Assembly (NCBI GenBank): GCA_021163245.1
Contig: JAGGXB010000131.1
Location: 1 to 36,430, forward strand
DNA length: 36,430 nt
Direction: 5' to 3'
Origin: Thermoproteales archaeon
GTDB taxonomy: Archaea > Thermoproteota > Thermoprotei > Thermofilales > Thermofilaceae
Made by a program: the position numbers and the translations under genes. The notes under the pieces were generated by a model. It ran no database searches. It saw nothing but the letters and a program-made list of their open reading frames with translations, and was not told the DNA's origin. Positions 23,820-33,412 of the stretch are shown here, one piece after another (the first letter of the stretch is position 1; each line of letters opens with the position of its first letter).

Positions 23820-25628
23820 ATGAGGATTGCAGTTGTTAACTCTTCTTTATGTAGACCTACGAAATGTATGAAGGAATGTATCCGTTTCTGTCCAATAAAT
23901 AGAAGCGGAGCCAAATGTGTATGGATTGATGAAAAAGATAATAAAGCAAGGATATCCGAACAGCTATGTGTTGGTTGCGGGATTTGTATTAAGAAATGTC
24001 CATTTACTGCTATATCAATTGTGAATCTACCAGAAAAAATGAGTAAGAATCTTGTTCACCGTTATGGTCCTAATAGTTTTGAATTATTTAGACTTCCTAT
24101 TCCTAAACCCGGTAAAATAATTGGTATAATAGGCGGGAACGGTGTAGGTAAATCTACGTCATTGAAGATTCTATCCGGTATTCTAAAACCTAATTTGGGA
24201 AGATATGATGATCCTCCTTCATGGGATGAAATAATAATTAGGTTTAGAGGATCTGAACTACAGCCATACTTTGAAAAGTTGTCAAACAAAGACATCAAAG
24301 CTGTGTTAAAACCACAAGTTATTGATAATATCCCTAAGTTTGTTAAGGGGACTGTTAGAGATATTTTAAGTAAAATTGATGAGAGGGGTTTATCTAAAGA
24401 CTTAAAACAAGAACTTTCTCTTGAGAAAGTATGGGAACGAGATATAAAATATTTGAGTGGAGGTGAATTACAAAGACTTGCTATAGCGGCAACTTTAGTA
24501 AAAGATGCGGATATTTATCTAATCGATGAGCCATCTAGTTATTTAGATGTTAGGGAACGTTTGAAAGTAGCTAAGGTTATTAGATTATTGACAAAGGAGA
24601 AAAAATATGTTGTGTTAGTAGAGCATGATCTAGCTGTTTTAGACTATCTATCAGATATCATACATATAATTTATGGAGAACCAGGTGTTTATGGAATAAC
24701 AAGCTTACCACGAGGAGTTAGAGTTGGTATAAATGCTTTTTTACAAGGTTTCCTAAGAGAAGAGAATATAAGAATAAGAGATTATAAAATTGAGTTTAAT
24801 ATAAGGCCTCCTGAACGTGAGTCGATTAAAGAAAATAAGTTGCTCGAATGGTCTGATATATCAAAATGTTTTAAAGATTTCAGATTAATTGTGAAGGCAG
24901 GGGAAATATATAGGGGTGAAGTTATAGGAGTATTGGGACCAAATGGTATAGGAAAAACTACTTTCGTAAGAATGCTTGCAAATATTATAAAGCCTGACAA
25001 TGGTTATATAACATCTACATGGCCTGTAAAGATGAGTTATAAACCCCAATTTATTTCTCAGGTTAGTTATGATGGAACGCTCAGAGATTTCTTTAATGAG
25101 GTAGGTATCAATTTATCTTCTTCTTTTATAAATAGTGAGTTAATTAGACCACTGAGGCTTAATTTATTAATGGAGAGGTATGTCACTGAATTGAGTGGTG
25201 GCGAGCTTCAAAGAGCGATGATAGCAGCAGCTTTAGGAAAAGAAGCTGATATATATCTCTTAGATGAGCCTATGGCTTATCTGGATGTTGAGCAACGTTA
25301 TGCAGTTGCAAGAGTAATAAGACGGTTAACAGAAGAAAAGAGAGCTGCTACCTTTGTTGTGGAGCATGATATTGTTGCTATGGATTTTGTGGCTACATCT
25401 ATAATGGTATTTGTCGGAAATCCTGGAATTGAAGGTTTAGGATATCCTCCTACAAGTTTAAGAGAAGGTATGAACATGTTTTTAAAGGAGGTTGGGATAA
25501 CATTTAGACGTGATCCTGAGACTTTGAGACCAAGAATCAATAAAGAGGGATCATGGCTTGATAGATATCAAAAAGAAGTACTGAAAGAGTATTATTATAC
25601 TAAGGTTCTTGAAGATAAATCAAAATAA
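23820..25628 (+). CDS. abce1: Ribosome recycling ATPase ABCE1 (Rli1)
   Basis: Splits 70S ribosomes after termination. An N-terminal iron-sulphur domain has two 4Fe-4S cysteine sets (CRPTKCMKECIRFCP and CVGCGICIKKCPF). Two ABC domains follow: Walker A GGNGVGKST and GPNGIGKTT, two LSGGELQR signatures, and the hinge regions. From ATG 23820 (MRIAVVNSS, the usual family start) it has 602 residues, full length. ATG 23814 and GTG 23808 are in-frame alternatives. No clear ribosome site is seen, so initiation may be leaderless. Confidence 0.97.
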   Translation: MRIAVVNSSLCRPTKCMKECIRFCPINRSGAKCVWIDEKDNKARISEQLCVGCGICIKKCPFTAISIVNLPEKMSKNLVHRYGPNSFELFRLPIPKPGKIIGIIGGNGVGKSTSLKILSGILKPNLGRYDDPPSWDEIIIRFRGSELQPYFEKLSNKDIKAVLKPQVIDNIPKFVKGTVRDILSKIDERGLSKDLKQELSLEKVWERDIKYLSGGELQRLAIAATLVKDADIYLIDEPSSYLDVRERLKVAKVIRLLTKEKKYVVLVEHDLAVLDYLSDIIHIIYGEPGVYGITSLPRGVRVGINAFLQGFLREENIRIRDYKIEFNIRPPERESIKENKLLEWSDISKCFKDFRLIVKAGEIYRGEVIGVLGPNGIGKTTFVRMLANIIKPDNGYITSTWPVKMSYKPQFISQVSYDGTLRDFFNEVGINLSSSFINSELIRPLRLNLLMERYVTELSGGELQRAMIAAALGKEADIYLLDEPMAYLDVEQRYAVARVIRRLTEEKRAATFVVEHDIVAMDFVATSIMVFVGNPGIEGLGYPPTSLREGMNMFLKEVGITFRRDPETLRPRINKEGSWLDRYQKEVLKEYYYTKVLEDKSK

Positions 25629-25697
25629 GATACGAAAGACTAATATACGTTTTTGTCTATAGAAAAACGCAAAAATATTGCTGTGCGGTGGGTCGAT

Positions 25698-25970
25698 ATG
25701 TCTCAGGAAGGTGTAATATTCATTGGGCAAAAACCGACACCAAATTACGTATTAGCAGCTGTTACACAATTTAGTCAGGGTTCGAAGAAAGTGGTTTTAA
25801 AGGCTAGGGGTAGAGCTATATCAAAGGCGGTTGATGCTGCTGAAATCGTTAAGAGATTTCTTGGAGATAAAGTGGATATAGAGAATATTAGTATAGGTAG
25901 CGAGACTGTAGGCGAACCAGGTAAACAAAGAACTGTGTCAACGATAGAAATAACATTAGTACACAAATAA
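25698..25970 (+). CDS. albA: Chromatin protein Alba
   Basis: Abundant DNA/RNA-binding dimer. From ATG 25698 it has 90 residues: VIFIGQKPTPNYVLAAV, KARGRAISKAVDAAEIVKRF, and STIEITLVHK at the end. A longer frame from TTG 25653 has no family support. In the Sulfolobus Alba the lysine pair at 16-17 governs DNA binding and the first is acetylated. Here the equivalent pair is Gln11-Lys12, so the acetylated position is replaced by glutamine. GGTGGGTCGAT lies just upstream as ribosome site. Confidence 0.94.
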   Translation: MSQEGVIFIGQKPTPNYVLAAVTQFSQGSKKVVLKARGRAISKAVDAAEIVKRFLGDKVDIENISIGSETVGEPGKQRTVSTIEITLVHK

Positions 25971-26057
25971 TATTCTAAAAACTTATACGATATTGTTTTT
26001 TATTCTTTTATTATTAATTTTTATCTAGTAAAATTATGACAGTGTGAGGTTTATTGA

Positions 26058-27896
26058 ATGAAACTGTATCCAATAATTGAACCCGTTATACTGGAAGCAA
26101 ACAAGGCTTTTATTGTCAAACTGGTTATTGAAAACGATGTGGAGGAAGAGTTTAATATTGTTCCTTTGATCGAGTTAGAAATTGGAGGAAAGACAAGAAT
26201 GATCTTTGTTTCTGAGGCATTTGATTTAAAGCCTTTGGAAAAGAGAGAATTATCTATGGAAATGAAGGTTCCGAATATTGAAGGTATAGGGAAGATATAT
26301 TTTATTCTTGAAAGTAACGGAAAAGAGTTAGTTCGTCGGGAGAAACCAATAGCTGTGATAAAAAATTATAGAGATAAGCCTCTTTTTATATCTTTTGTAT
26401 GGCATCATCATCAAGCACCTAATTATCTTCCTGATGGTAGTTTTCATAGCTTATGGGCTTTTAAACATGTGTATGAAGGAGATTTTTATGGATTTGATAA
26501 AGGAGGTCCTTATAATATCCATAGGTTAATGCATCAAGAAAATCCCAGTATAATTGATAATGATCATTTTTCACCCTCGCTACTAGAGCAATGGTCTATT
26601 GTATTAGAAGATACGAGCAGATATGAAAAATCTTTAGGATCTCAAAATTTAGGAAAAATCAAAGAAGTCTTAGAGTTTTTTCAAAAGATGGTACGTAACA
26701 AAAAAATTGAATTGCTCGGAAGTATGTTTGCGCATTCAATTCAGGGTTTTTTAGTTAGAAAATTTACCCTTAATGGCTTTGGAGAATTTATAAAAGAGTT
26801 ACTTAAGTGGGAGTGGACAGTTGGGTTAAAAATTTCAGAGAGAGTGATGGGGGTCAGGCCTCGAGGTGCTTGGACTCCTGAGATGTTCTGGTCCATGGAA
26901 CTTCTTCCAATATATAACAGTCTGAATATAAAGTATACAGTTCTATGTGAGCAACACTTTAGATTATCTGGTGGAGATAAAGATACAATATATGAACCGT
27001 ATATTTTAGAAGATCTCATAACTGGAAATAAAATAACGATATTTTTTAGAGATCTAGAATTGAGTAATTGGATTAGCTTTAAAGTTGATTTCATGGATGA
27101 AGAGGAGGCCGATACATCCGCACGTGAATTTATAATTAAACTCTTTGAGAGATATCTTAAGTATCCGGGAAAGATATGTGTTATTGCACTGGATGGAGAA
27201 AATTGGATGATTTTACCACGACCAAAAAAATATTCTGCTTATTTTCTTGGAAGAATATGGAAATATATAGGAGAATTAAAAGGTATATTTCAAACAATTG
27301 CTCTTAGTGAGTATCTAAAAGAGAATCCAGCAGAAAAAACTCTATACTATATTCCATATGGGTCTTGGATATCGTTAAGCGAAAAACAATGGATAGGTGG
27401 CGTAAAAGACACTTTATGGAGGAATATTATTGAGAAAATACCATGGATAGAAGCTTACTATATGATAATACCTGAAACTAAAAGGTTAAAATTGCTTTAT
27501 GATGAGAATACACCCTTGTACAAGATGATGAAGGCTCTATCTATATCTTTAGACAGTGATTATTACTGGTATGCAGAGGAAAAAGTTTATCAAAACGCTA
27601 TAAATATGTGGTTGAAAGAAGCATATAGAATAGCTAGGCAGCAGTTATCTAAGATAGATATAAGTATTGTAAAAGAAAGAGATGATATTGTCATAATAGA
27701 GATCCAAAATCGAATTGAGCATGATATAAAGCTGAACGTCGTTTTGAAACATAGGGATGAAGTCATAAGAAACATACATGTACTGATTCCCACACTGAAA
27801 AAGGAACAAATATACCTGCCTATAATAGAAAGTAAGGGTTGCGAAGTTGGGATTTATGCCTCAAAGGTATTAATTGATTCCTATAAGATAAATTAG
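26058..27896 (+). CDS. Glycoside hydrolase family 57 enzyme
   Basis: A 612-residue alpha-glucan-acting enzyme. The first ~105 residues form a beta-rich accessory domain. The GH57 barrel then shows the conserved regions: HHHQAP (about 116-121), ELLGSMFAHS (218-227), AWTPEMFW with the probable nucleophile Glu275, and ALDGENW with the probable acid Asp379. A helical domain follows and the last ~90 residues look like another beta domain. Likely substrates are glycogen, starch or pullulan. No signal peptide is seen, so an intracellular glycogen role is plausible. Stop interlocks with the convergent ThyX stop (TTAG). Confidence 0.9.
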   Translation: MKLYPIIEPVILEANKAFIVKLVIENDVEEEFNIVPLIELEIGGKTRMIFVSEAFDLKPLEKRELSMEMKVPNIEGIGKIYFILESNGKELVRREKPIAVIKNYRDKPLFISFVWHHHQAPNYLPDGSFHSLWAFKHVYEGDFYGFDKGGPYNIHRLMHQENPSIIDNDHFSPSLLEQWSIVLEDTSRYEKSLGSQNLGKIKEVLEFFQKMVRNKKIELLGSMFAHSIQGFLVRKFTLNGFGEFIKELLKWEWTVGLKISERVMGVRPRGAWTPEMFWSMELLPIYNSLNIKYTVLCEQHFRLSGGDKDTIYEPYILEDLITGNKITIFFRDLELSNWISFKVDFMDEEEADTSAREFIIKLFERYLKYPGKICVIALDGENWMILPRPKKYSAYFLGRIWKYIGELKGIFQTIALSEYLKENPAEKTLYYIPYGSWISLSEKQWIGGVKDTLWRNIIEKIPWIEAYYMIIPETKRLKLLYDENTPLYKMMKALSISLDSDYYWYAEEKVYQNAINMWLKEAYRIARQQLSKIDISIVKERDDIVIIEIQNRIEHDIKLNVVLKHRDEVIRNIHVLIPTLKKEQIYLPIIESKGCEVGIYASKVLIDSYKIN

Positions 27897-28795
27897 TACA
27901 TTTTTCTAATGTGAAGATTTACATTGTAGTCTAGTTTAATTTTAAATCCTAAAAGTTCCTCAACTTTTTTCTTTTTTCTATTTGAAACTCTATAGCCAAG
28001 GATATCCGTCATATCTACTGAGATAAATTCACCAAAATCTGCTTTGTCGAATTCATTCCTTATCTCTTCTCCCATACTTTTCATTTTTTCTGTTAATATT
28101 TTTGCTTCTTTGTAACATTTCCCTTGAGCTCTTCCTCTGCATACCTTTTCAGAAATACAATATGGTCCTGCAGTACTGAATATTCTTGGAGATATCGCAT
28201 ATAAGCCAGCCATAAGTGCATAAGTAGCGTTTCTTATTTCCCATTGTGCATCAAAACATGTACGTTGGTCTATAACATGTAAGAGCTCTTCTGCATTCAT
28301 TGCTGAAGAGATATGTGTTTTGGTAGCTATAGGAAGAGCAAATCTAGCATCTTCGGCGGGTATACCGTATTTAAGTAGTTTATTATAAGTTTTACCTTGC
28401 TCTAGTATATTTCTTATAAAATCTACTATGATTTCTGGGTCTTTCATTAAGATCTTAGGCGGTATCACAAACCATGGATCTCCATTTTCTAACTTTGTTT
28501 CAATCTTTGTAAATCTTAAGCTTTGTTGAACATGTGCAGCTATTCTATATCTAACCCATTGATGCGTAAAGCTTCTCGAGACACCTTTAAAAGAAATTAT
28601 ATAATATGGAAAGTCTAAAATGCTACTCAGTTTCATTTTCCGAGCTAATTTAAACATTTTTTCAATATCTTTTTCTTTGATTATCTTTTCATATTCTGGA
28701 GCCGAAAATATAGATATGGATGACCAAGCTATTGTAGCTGTTATTTTTTCCATATTCGGAAGATAATTAAGAATATAGACATCCACAATAATCAC
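27893..28795 (-). CDS. thyX: ThyX-family (FAD-dependent) thymidylate synthase, variant motif
   Basis: Makes dTMP from dUMP with methylene-tetrahydrofolate, FAD and NADPH. It has 300 residues. The C-terminal half keeps the family substrate site: EDARFALPIATKTH, NAEELLHVIDQR and AQWEIRNA. The hallmark RHR-x2-S-x4-S-x-R-Y motif is present only in altered form, RYRIAAHVQQSLRF (Arg82 to Phe95): His becomes Tyr and the first Ser becomes Ala. Cys residues occur near the C-terminus (CISEKVCRGRAQGKC). It may be a true ThyX of a divergent archaeal branch or a paralogue with changed chemistry. Confidence 0.85.
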   Translation of the reverse strand: MIIVDVYILNYLPNMEKITATIAWSSISIFSAPEYEKIIKEKDIEKMFKLARKMKLSSILDFPYYIISFKGVSRSFTHQWVRYRIAAHVQQSLRFTKIETKLENGDPWFVIPPKILMKDPEIIVDFIRNILEQGKTYNKLLKYGIPAEDARFALPIATKTHISSAMNAEELLHVIDQRTCFDAQWEIRNATYALMAGLYAISPRIFSTAGPYCISEKVCRGRAQGKCYKEAKILTEKMKSMGEEIRNEFDKADFGEFISVDMTDILGYRVSNRKKKKVEELLGFKIKLDYNVNLHIRKMY

Positions 28796-28858
28796 TGAAA
28801 TATTTTAGATAAAGCCATTATATTAAAGTTAAAAATCTATTTTTATAGATGATTAAAT

Positions 28859-30214
28859 ATGATTGATTACTCTGATCTTCGTAAACAGGCTTTATTGCTA
28901 GCTTTAGAAGGAATAAAAGCGGCTGATCCAGAACAAGCGGTTAAAAGATGTATGGTAAATCGAAATGATTCTATAGAAATATGTGGAATAAATTTCTCCA
29001 AAGATTATAATTTTTATATTATTGGTGCTGGCAAGGCTAGTGGAAATATGGCTTTAGCAGTGGAAGAAATACTGGAAGATAATCTGGTTAGTGGTATAGT
29101 AACAGTTCCTGAGGAAATAGTGTCTAGATATAGTTCACAAAAAATAGAGTTTTTAGGGTCAACACACCCATATCCCAGCGATAAAAGTGTTTATGCGGCA
29201 GAGAGAATAATAGATTTTGTAAAAGAACTGCCAAGTAAAAGTTTGTTAATCTCTCTTTTTTCTGGTGGAGGATCAGCTCTAATAGAAAAACCTGTAGATA
29301 ATGTTACGATAAAGGATATAGCTAAAACAAGTTCTTTGTTAATGAAGGCTGGCGCAGATATATACGAACTAAATACTGTTAGAAAACATTTGTCTAAAAT
29401 TAAAGGGGGATGGCTAGCTAAACATGCATTTCCGATATCAATGATTTCTCTCCTTATATCTGACGTTGTTGGAGATAGGATTGATGTAATAGCTTCTGGA
29501 CCTACAGCACCCGATAAAACTACTTTTGAGGATGCTTTAAGGATTCTCAAAAGGTATAATTTAGAGAAATCTGTACCTAGAAATGTCATAAAATATCTAT
29601 ATGATGGGGTTAGGGGACTTAATCCTGAAACGCCTAAACCAAATGACAGAATTTTTGAAAATGTTAAAATTTTTGTCGTTGCTAGCAATATAGTTTCATT
29701 AAATGCTATGAAGAAAAAAGCTGAAGAAATGGGGTATAAAGCTATTATTCTAACTTCAAGAGTTTTAGGAGAAGCAAAAGAAATAGGAAAACTTATTGCC
29801 GGAATAGGAATAGAAGTTTATACAAATGGGAATCCTTTAGCTCCACCAGCTATTCTTTTGGCTGGAGGTGAGACAACAGTTACAGTAAAAGGAGATGGAA
29901 TAGGAGGCAGGAATCAAGAGTTGGCTCTTTCAGCTGCCCTAATGTTACAAGAATATGAGGGGATTGTAATAGCATCTATAGGTAGTGATGGTAGAGATGG
30001 TCCGACAGATGCTGCTGGAGCAATCGTCGATTGTAATACTATAAGAAAAGCATATGACCTAGGTCTTAATCCAAGGAAATATTTAGATAATAATGATAGC
30101 TACAGTTTTTTTGAAAAAGTGGGGGGATTAATAAAAACAGGTTATACTGGAACTAATGTTAATGATTTTATTATTATTCTAGTAAAAAACTCAAGGGAAC
30201 AAAAAAGAGGTTAA
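28859..30214 (+). CDS. gckA: Glycerate 2-kinase (MOFRL family)
   Basis: Phosphorylates D-glycerate to 2-phosphoglycerate, feeding the non-phosphorylative Entner-Doudoroff branch of archaea. It has 451 residues in two domains: the N-terminal DUF4147 part with FYIIGAGKASGNMA, SLFSGGGSALIE and ISDVVGDRIDVIASGPT, and the C-terminal MOFRL part with LAGGETTVTVKGDGIGGRN, QELALSAA and SIGSDGRDGPTDAAGA. No ribosome site near the ATG; probably leaderless. Stand-alone gene, divergent from ThyX. Confidence 0.95.
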   Translation: MIDYSDLRKQALLLALEGIKAADPEQAVKRCMVNRNDSIEICGINFSKDYNFYIIGAGKASGNMALAVEEILEDNLVSGIVTVPEEIVSRYSSQKIEFLGSTHPYPSDKSVYAAERIIDFVKELPSKSLLISLFSGGGSALIEKPVDNVTIKDIAKTSSLLMKAGADIYELNTVRKHLSKIKGGWLAKHAFPISMISLLISDVVGDRIDVIASGPTAPDKTTFEDALRILKRYNLEKSVPRNVIKYLYDGVRGLNPETPKPNDRIFENVKIFVVASNIVSLNAMKKKAEEMGYKAIILTSRVLGEAKEIGKLIAGIGIEVYTNGNPLAPPAILLAGGETTVTVKGDGIGGRNQELALSAALMLQEYEGIVIASIGSDGRDGPTDAAGAIVDCNTIRKAYDLGLNPRKYLDNNDSYSFFEKVGGLIKTGYTGTNVNDFIIILVKNSREQKRG

Positions 30215-30257
30215 AAAACGTTTAAAATTTTATATTTTTCATTATCTAGTTATATTT

Positions 30258-30716
30258 TTATCTTCTTTGACGACTAAACCTCCTTCTACTAAACCCAGGT
30301 CTTCTTCTAGACCTAAAATTTTTGACTTCTTTTTCAGAAATATTATTTTCATTATTTACTGTTTCTATTTCTTTTTCTGCATCCTCGATTTGACCAAAAC
30401 GTCCGACAGATAACCGCATTGAGCCTTTATAGACAGTAACATAACCATTCTTTATCGTGATTGTCGATCCTTCTCTTTCCTTCACTTTGTCTATATCTTC
30501 ATCCCATAAGGATAAATAAACTGTGCCTGTTTCATCTCCAACTAAAGCGTCCGCAACTCTATGCTCATTTCCATCTCTCCTAGAAAAAACGGTCTTTTCT
30601 TCATTTACTTCTAAAACCTTTACGGTTATTGTGAACCATTTCGATCCAGGATTTAATTCTTCTACCTTTTTTTCTACTAATTCTTGATTATTTCCTAACA
30701 TTTTACTCTCATGCAC
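30258..30716 (-). CDS. ssb: Single-OB-fold ssDNA-binding protein (crenarchaeal SSB type)
   Basis: A 152-residue protein for binding single-stranded DNA in replication and repair. The OB fold (about 20-110) has SKWFTITVKVLEVNEEK, ALVGDETGTVYLSLWDED and ITIKNGYVTVYKGSMRLSVG. The tail is Asn/Glu-rich and then Arg/Ser-rich, ending RFSRQRR. The acidic tip common in Sulfolobus SSB is lacking. GTG 30716 overlaps the upstream Hsp20-like gene by 8 bases; ATG 30701 is an alternative start. Confidence 0.9.
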   Translation of the reverse strand: MHESKMLGNNQELVEKKVEELNPGSKWFTITVKVLEVNEEKTVFSRRDGNEHRVADALVGDETGTVYLSLWDEDIDKVKEREGSTITIKNGYVTVYKGSMRLSVGRFGQIEDAEKEIETVNNENNISEKEVKNFRSRRRPGFSRRRFSRQRR

Positions 30717-31113
30717 TTTTCATGTGCACAGGGTAGTGAAAATCAATACTTATAAATTTTTCGTTTATTTTTCTCTTTGGTTTCTGAAAATCAATTACTA
30801 ATACTCCATTTTTGTAAGATATTGATGCATCTTTTAAAGAAATAATTTCTGGATCAATAGCTAAATGTTTTTCATAGATACCTATTATACTGTGAGCCCT
30901 GACTGTAAGAATATTATTTTTCTCATATATCTTAATTGTCTCTTCAAAAGCACCACTTATATCAAATAGAAGTCTAATTGTTTTATCTCTATAGTGTATT
31001 TCTGTGTATGGTTCGATTACACCGCCACGTCTAAACGAGCTATATTCCCTGATAATATCTTTGTTCTGGCGAATCTTAAAAATTTTCTCAATAAAGCTTT
31101 TAAAGAATTGCAT
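30709..31113 (-). CDS. Hsp20/alpha-crystallin-like protein, divergent
   Basis: About 134 residues. After a basic amphipathic start (MQFFKSFIEKIFKIRQ), the sequence GGVIEPYTEIHYRDKTIRLLF and the following strands (DISGAFEETIKIYEKNNILTV, then VLVIDFQKPKRK) match the beta-sandwich of small heat-shock proteins. The C-terminal I-x-I anchoring motif is not obvious. GTG 31122 is an alternative start. The gene overlaps SSB, so the two are co-expressed. Confidence 0.7.
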   Translation of the reverse strand: MQFFKSFIEKIFKIRQNKDIIREYSSFRRGGVIEPYTEIHYRDKTIRLLFDISGAFEETIKIYEKNNILTVRAHSIIGIYEKHLAIDPEIISLKDASISYKNGVLVIDFQKPKRKINEKFISIDFHYPVHMKSA

Positions 31114-31179
31114 TATTAACACTAATATTATTAATGATATTAAGCTTAAAATAATTTACATTAATGATCAGTGACGTAT

Positions 31180-32550
31180 ATGTATTTCAGCGAAATATTG
31201 TTTTTAATTTCACTGATATTAATGATAAATTATAGTTATTTTTCACTTTTTCTAGTCCTTTATGGCTCAAGAAAAAATAACCGGTCTATCGATAAAAAAA
31301 GGATTAAGTATCCTAAAGTATCTATAATAATCCCTTTAAGAGATGAACCCTCGAGATTAATTGACGGACTTATCGATAATATCATGTCATTAAAGTATCG
31401 CAAAGATAAAATTGAGATCATTGTTATTGATGACAGTAGTGATACATGGGAAAAAAACAAGAAGTTGTTTGAATCACGATTAACACAATATACATTAAAA
31501 TATATTCATAGAAAAGAAAACAGAGGTTTTAAGCCAGGTGCATTAAACGATGCTTTGAAGATAGCGTCTGGTAAAATATTGGCATGTATTGATGTTGATT
31601 CGAGACTTCCGAAAACTGCACTAATAGATGCGATTTCATTACTGGAGAGTGATGATACTTCATATGTCCAGTATATTACTCGTCCTATTATTAGAAATAA
31701 GATATCTAAGGGGTATTCAATATATATTGAATTTAGAAACTCTGTTTTTCAACCAGCATTTGATAACTTTGAAAGACCTCTAATTATAGGGTATGGTTTT
31801 TTTATTAAAAAAGATGTTATAGAAAAACTGGGAGGATGGAAAGAGAATGCTTTAGCTGAAGATTTAGATCTTTCAATGAGATTAAGTAAAAACGGATATA
31901 AAGGAAGATTAATAAAAGACAGATATGTTCTGGAGGCAGCTCCATCTCTATATACTTCCCTTAAGAAACAACAAGAAAGATGGATTTTTGGAGCTTTTCA
32001 AACTTTTATAGGTGTATTAAAAGAAACGAAGTATTTTGTGGATAAAAAGATATGGTTGACATATGTAGTGCTTACTTCTATGTTTTTAAGTTTGGCATCT
32101 AATTTTATCATATCTTTAGTACCTATTTTTTCCTTTCTATTGAACGAGAAAATAAATATGTTTTATTTTGTAACTCTAACGACTATTAACAATATAGCCT
32201 TGGGACTTGTTGGAATAAAAGTTATTGTTTCACTTCTACGTTATCAATCATTGAAGGATATCATTGTTGGTTTTATAATTGGAGGTGTATTATATAACAT
32301 GTTATCTTTAAAGACATTGATATTGTTTTTTAAAGCTCTCTTTAATAAACAAATGAGATGGGTAGTTACGATTAAAGCTGATTCATATAAAAATATATGT
32401 GAAATAGACTATGCAACTATTTTTGCTGCATTACTTTATGGGCTAGCATTTTTTCTCTCTATTTTTAAAGCTAAAATCTTCACATTATGGATGTTATCAT
32501 TGTTTGCAAGTACAATTTTTTCTTTGTTTTGTGAGATTAAAAATAGGTGA
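31180..32550 (+). CDS. Membrane glycosyltransferase, family 2
   Basis: A processive-type GT-A glycosyltransferase of about 456 residues. One N-terminal transmembrane segment is followed by the catalytic domain with VSIIIPLRDEP, VIDDSSD, the DxD-like ACIDVDSRLP, ALAEDLDLS and the QxxRW motif (QQERW). Three or more hydrophobic segments follow. The pattern resembles cellulose/hyaluronan synthase-like enzymes making polysaccharide or glycolipid. GTG 31171 is an alternative start. A TATA-like run at about 31145-31155 suggests a leaderless transcript. Confidence 0.9.
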   Translation: MYFSEILFLISLILMINYSYFSLFLVLYGSRKNNRSIDKKRIKYPKVSIIIPLRDEPSRLIDGLIDNIMSLKYRKDKIEIIVIDDSSDTWEKNKKLFESRLTQYTLKYIHRKENRGFKPGALNDALKIASGKILACIDVDSRLPKTALIDAISLLESDDTSYVQYITRPIIRNKISKGYSIYIEFRNSVFQPAFDNFERPLIIGYGFFIKKDVIEKLGGWKENALAEDLDLSMRLSKNGYKGRLIKDRYVLEAAPSLYTSLKKQQERWIFGAFQTFIGVLKETKYFVDKKIWLTYVVLTSMFLSLASNFIISLVPIFSFLLNEKINMFYFVTLTTINNIALGLVGIKVIVSLLRYQSLKDIIVGFIIGGVLYNMLSLKTLILFFKALFNKQMRWVVTIKADSYKNICEIDYATIFAALLYGLAFFLSIFKAKIFTLWMLSLFASTIFSLFCEIKNR

Positions 32551-32557
32551 TGGATAG

Positions 32558-33004
32558 ATGAGAAAAGAATATCCACTAAATCCCTTGGTTGGAGTTAGTG
32601 CACTTATTAAATATGTTAATGATATACTGATTGTAAGGAGGGCATATGATCCAGCTAAGAATTTATGGAGTCTTCCAGGGGGAATGGTTGAGTTAGGAGA
32701 AAGCTTAAAAGAAAGCATAGTAAGAGAAATTAAGGAAGAGTTAGGAATAAAAATTATTCCTTTATGTCTTTTTGACGTAGCTGAGTATATTGAGAATGAT
32801 ATATCAGGAAAGGTAAAGTACCATTTTATAATCCTTGTGTACTATGCTGAAATCGATAAACCAGATAGTATAACTTTATCTGACGAAATAACTGATGCAA
32901 GATGGATTTCTCCAGAGGATGCACTGAAACTTAAATTGACCGAGAGTACCAGAGAGATCATTAAGAAATTTATCTCGAAGAAATTATCTTGTATAGATTC
33001 CTAA
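32558..33004 (+). CDS. NUDIX hydrolase
   Basis: A 148-residue nucleoside-diphosphate-X pyrophosphatase. The Nudix box G-x5-E-x7-REUxEExGU is intact: GMVELGESLKESIVREIKEE followed by LGI. WSLPGGM precedes it. Such enzymes hydrolyse ADP-ribose, oxidised nucleotides or nucleotide sugars; the substrate cannot be told here. AGGTGAT precedes the ATG. It follows the glycosyltransferase by seven bases, hinting at a nucleotide-sugar link. Its end overlaps the convergent SWIM gene by 35 bases. Confidence 0.94.
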   Translation: MRKEYPLNPLVGVSALIKYVNDILIVRRAYDPAKNLWSLPGGMVELGESLKESIVREIKEELGIKIIPLCLFDVAEYIENDISGKVKYHFIILVYYAEIDKPDSITLSDEITDARWISPEDALKLKLTESTREIIKKFISKKLSCIDS

Positions 33005-33305
33005 GTTCTCTTTTTAGTCTCATATTTATTCGTTCATTTATAAAGGAGGATCCTTTATCTAGCTTTAACAAAGTTGAGACAGCTACAACATGAGAGCAGA
33101 TACCTTTATCTTTAAATCCTGGACAAGTACATATTAGTTCACCATTTTCCACTTTTACTATATGTCTGTTCTTTCTACCCATTACATAAAACATATAGTC
33201 GCTGATTTTTACTACTCTACCATCTTCAAGAAGCCAGGCGGCTTTATTAATCATCCTTGTATACATATTTTTTGATGGTTCTTTGGTCTTCGTTGTAGCT
33301 GTCAA
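32970..33305 (-). CDS. SWIM zinc-finger protein
   Basis: A 111-residue protein with one SWIM domain: CTCPGFKDKGICSHVVAV gives the C-x-C-xn-C-x-H zinc site. Small archaeal SWIM proteins bind nucleic acid or partner proteins, and some assist recombination. The function here is open. The TTG start at 33305 is supported by GGTGTT seven bases upstream; a later ATG at 33266 is possible. Confidence 0.85.
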   Translation of the reverse strand: MTATTKTKEPSKNMYTRMINKAAWLLEDGRVVKISDYMFYVMGRKNRHIVKVENGELICTCPGFKDKGICSHVVAVSTLLKLDKGSSFINERINMRLKRELRNLYKIISSR

Positions 33306-33412
33306 GAATCAACACCATATCCTTTATGGAAGATCTTAGATATAAAGTTAGTTAATACATATTTTAAGTTTAGAAGCAATTAATATATTCTATCATATTG
33401 AATATATAAAAT

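Noticed and set aside
20484-33004. Interlocking convergent stops (rtcA/DUF62, GH57/ThyX, Cgi121/THUMP, NUDIX/SWIM)
   Set aside because: Overlaps of 4-35 bases are normal in compact archaeal genomes and do not by themselves show a special mechanism.
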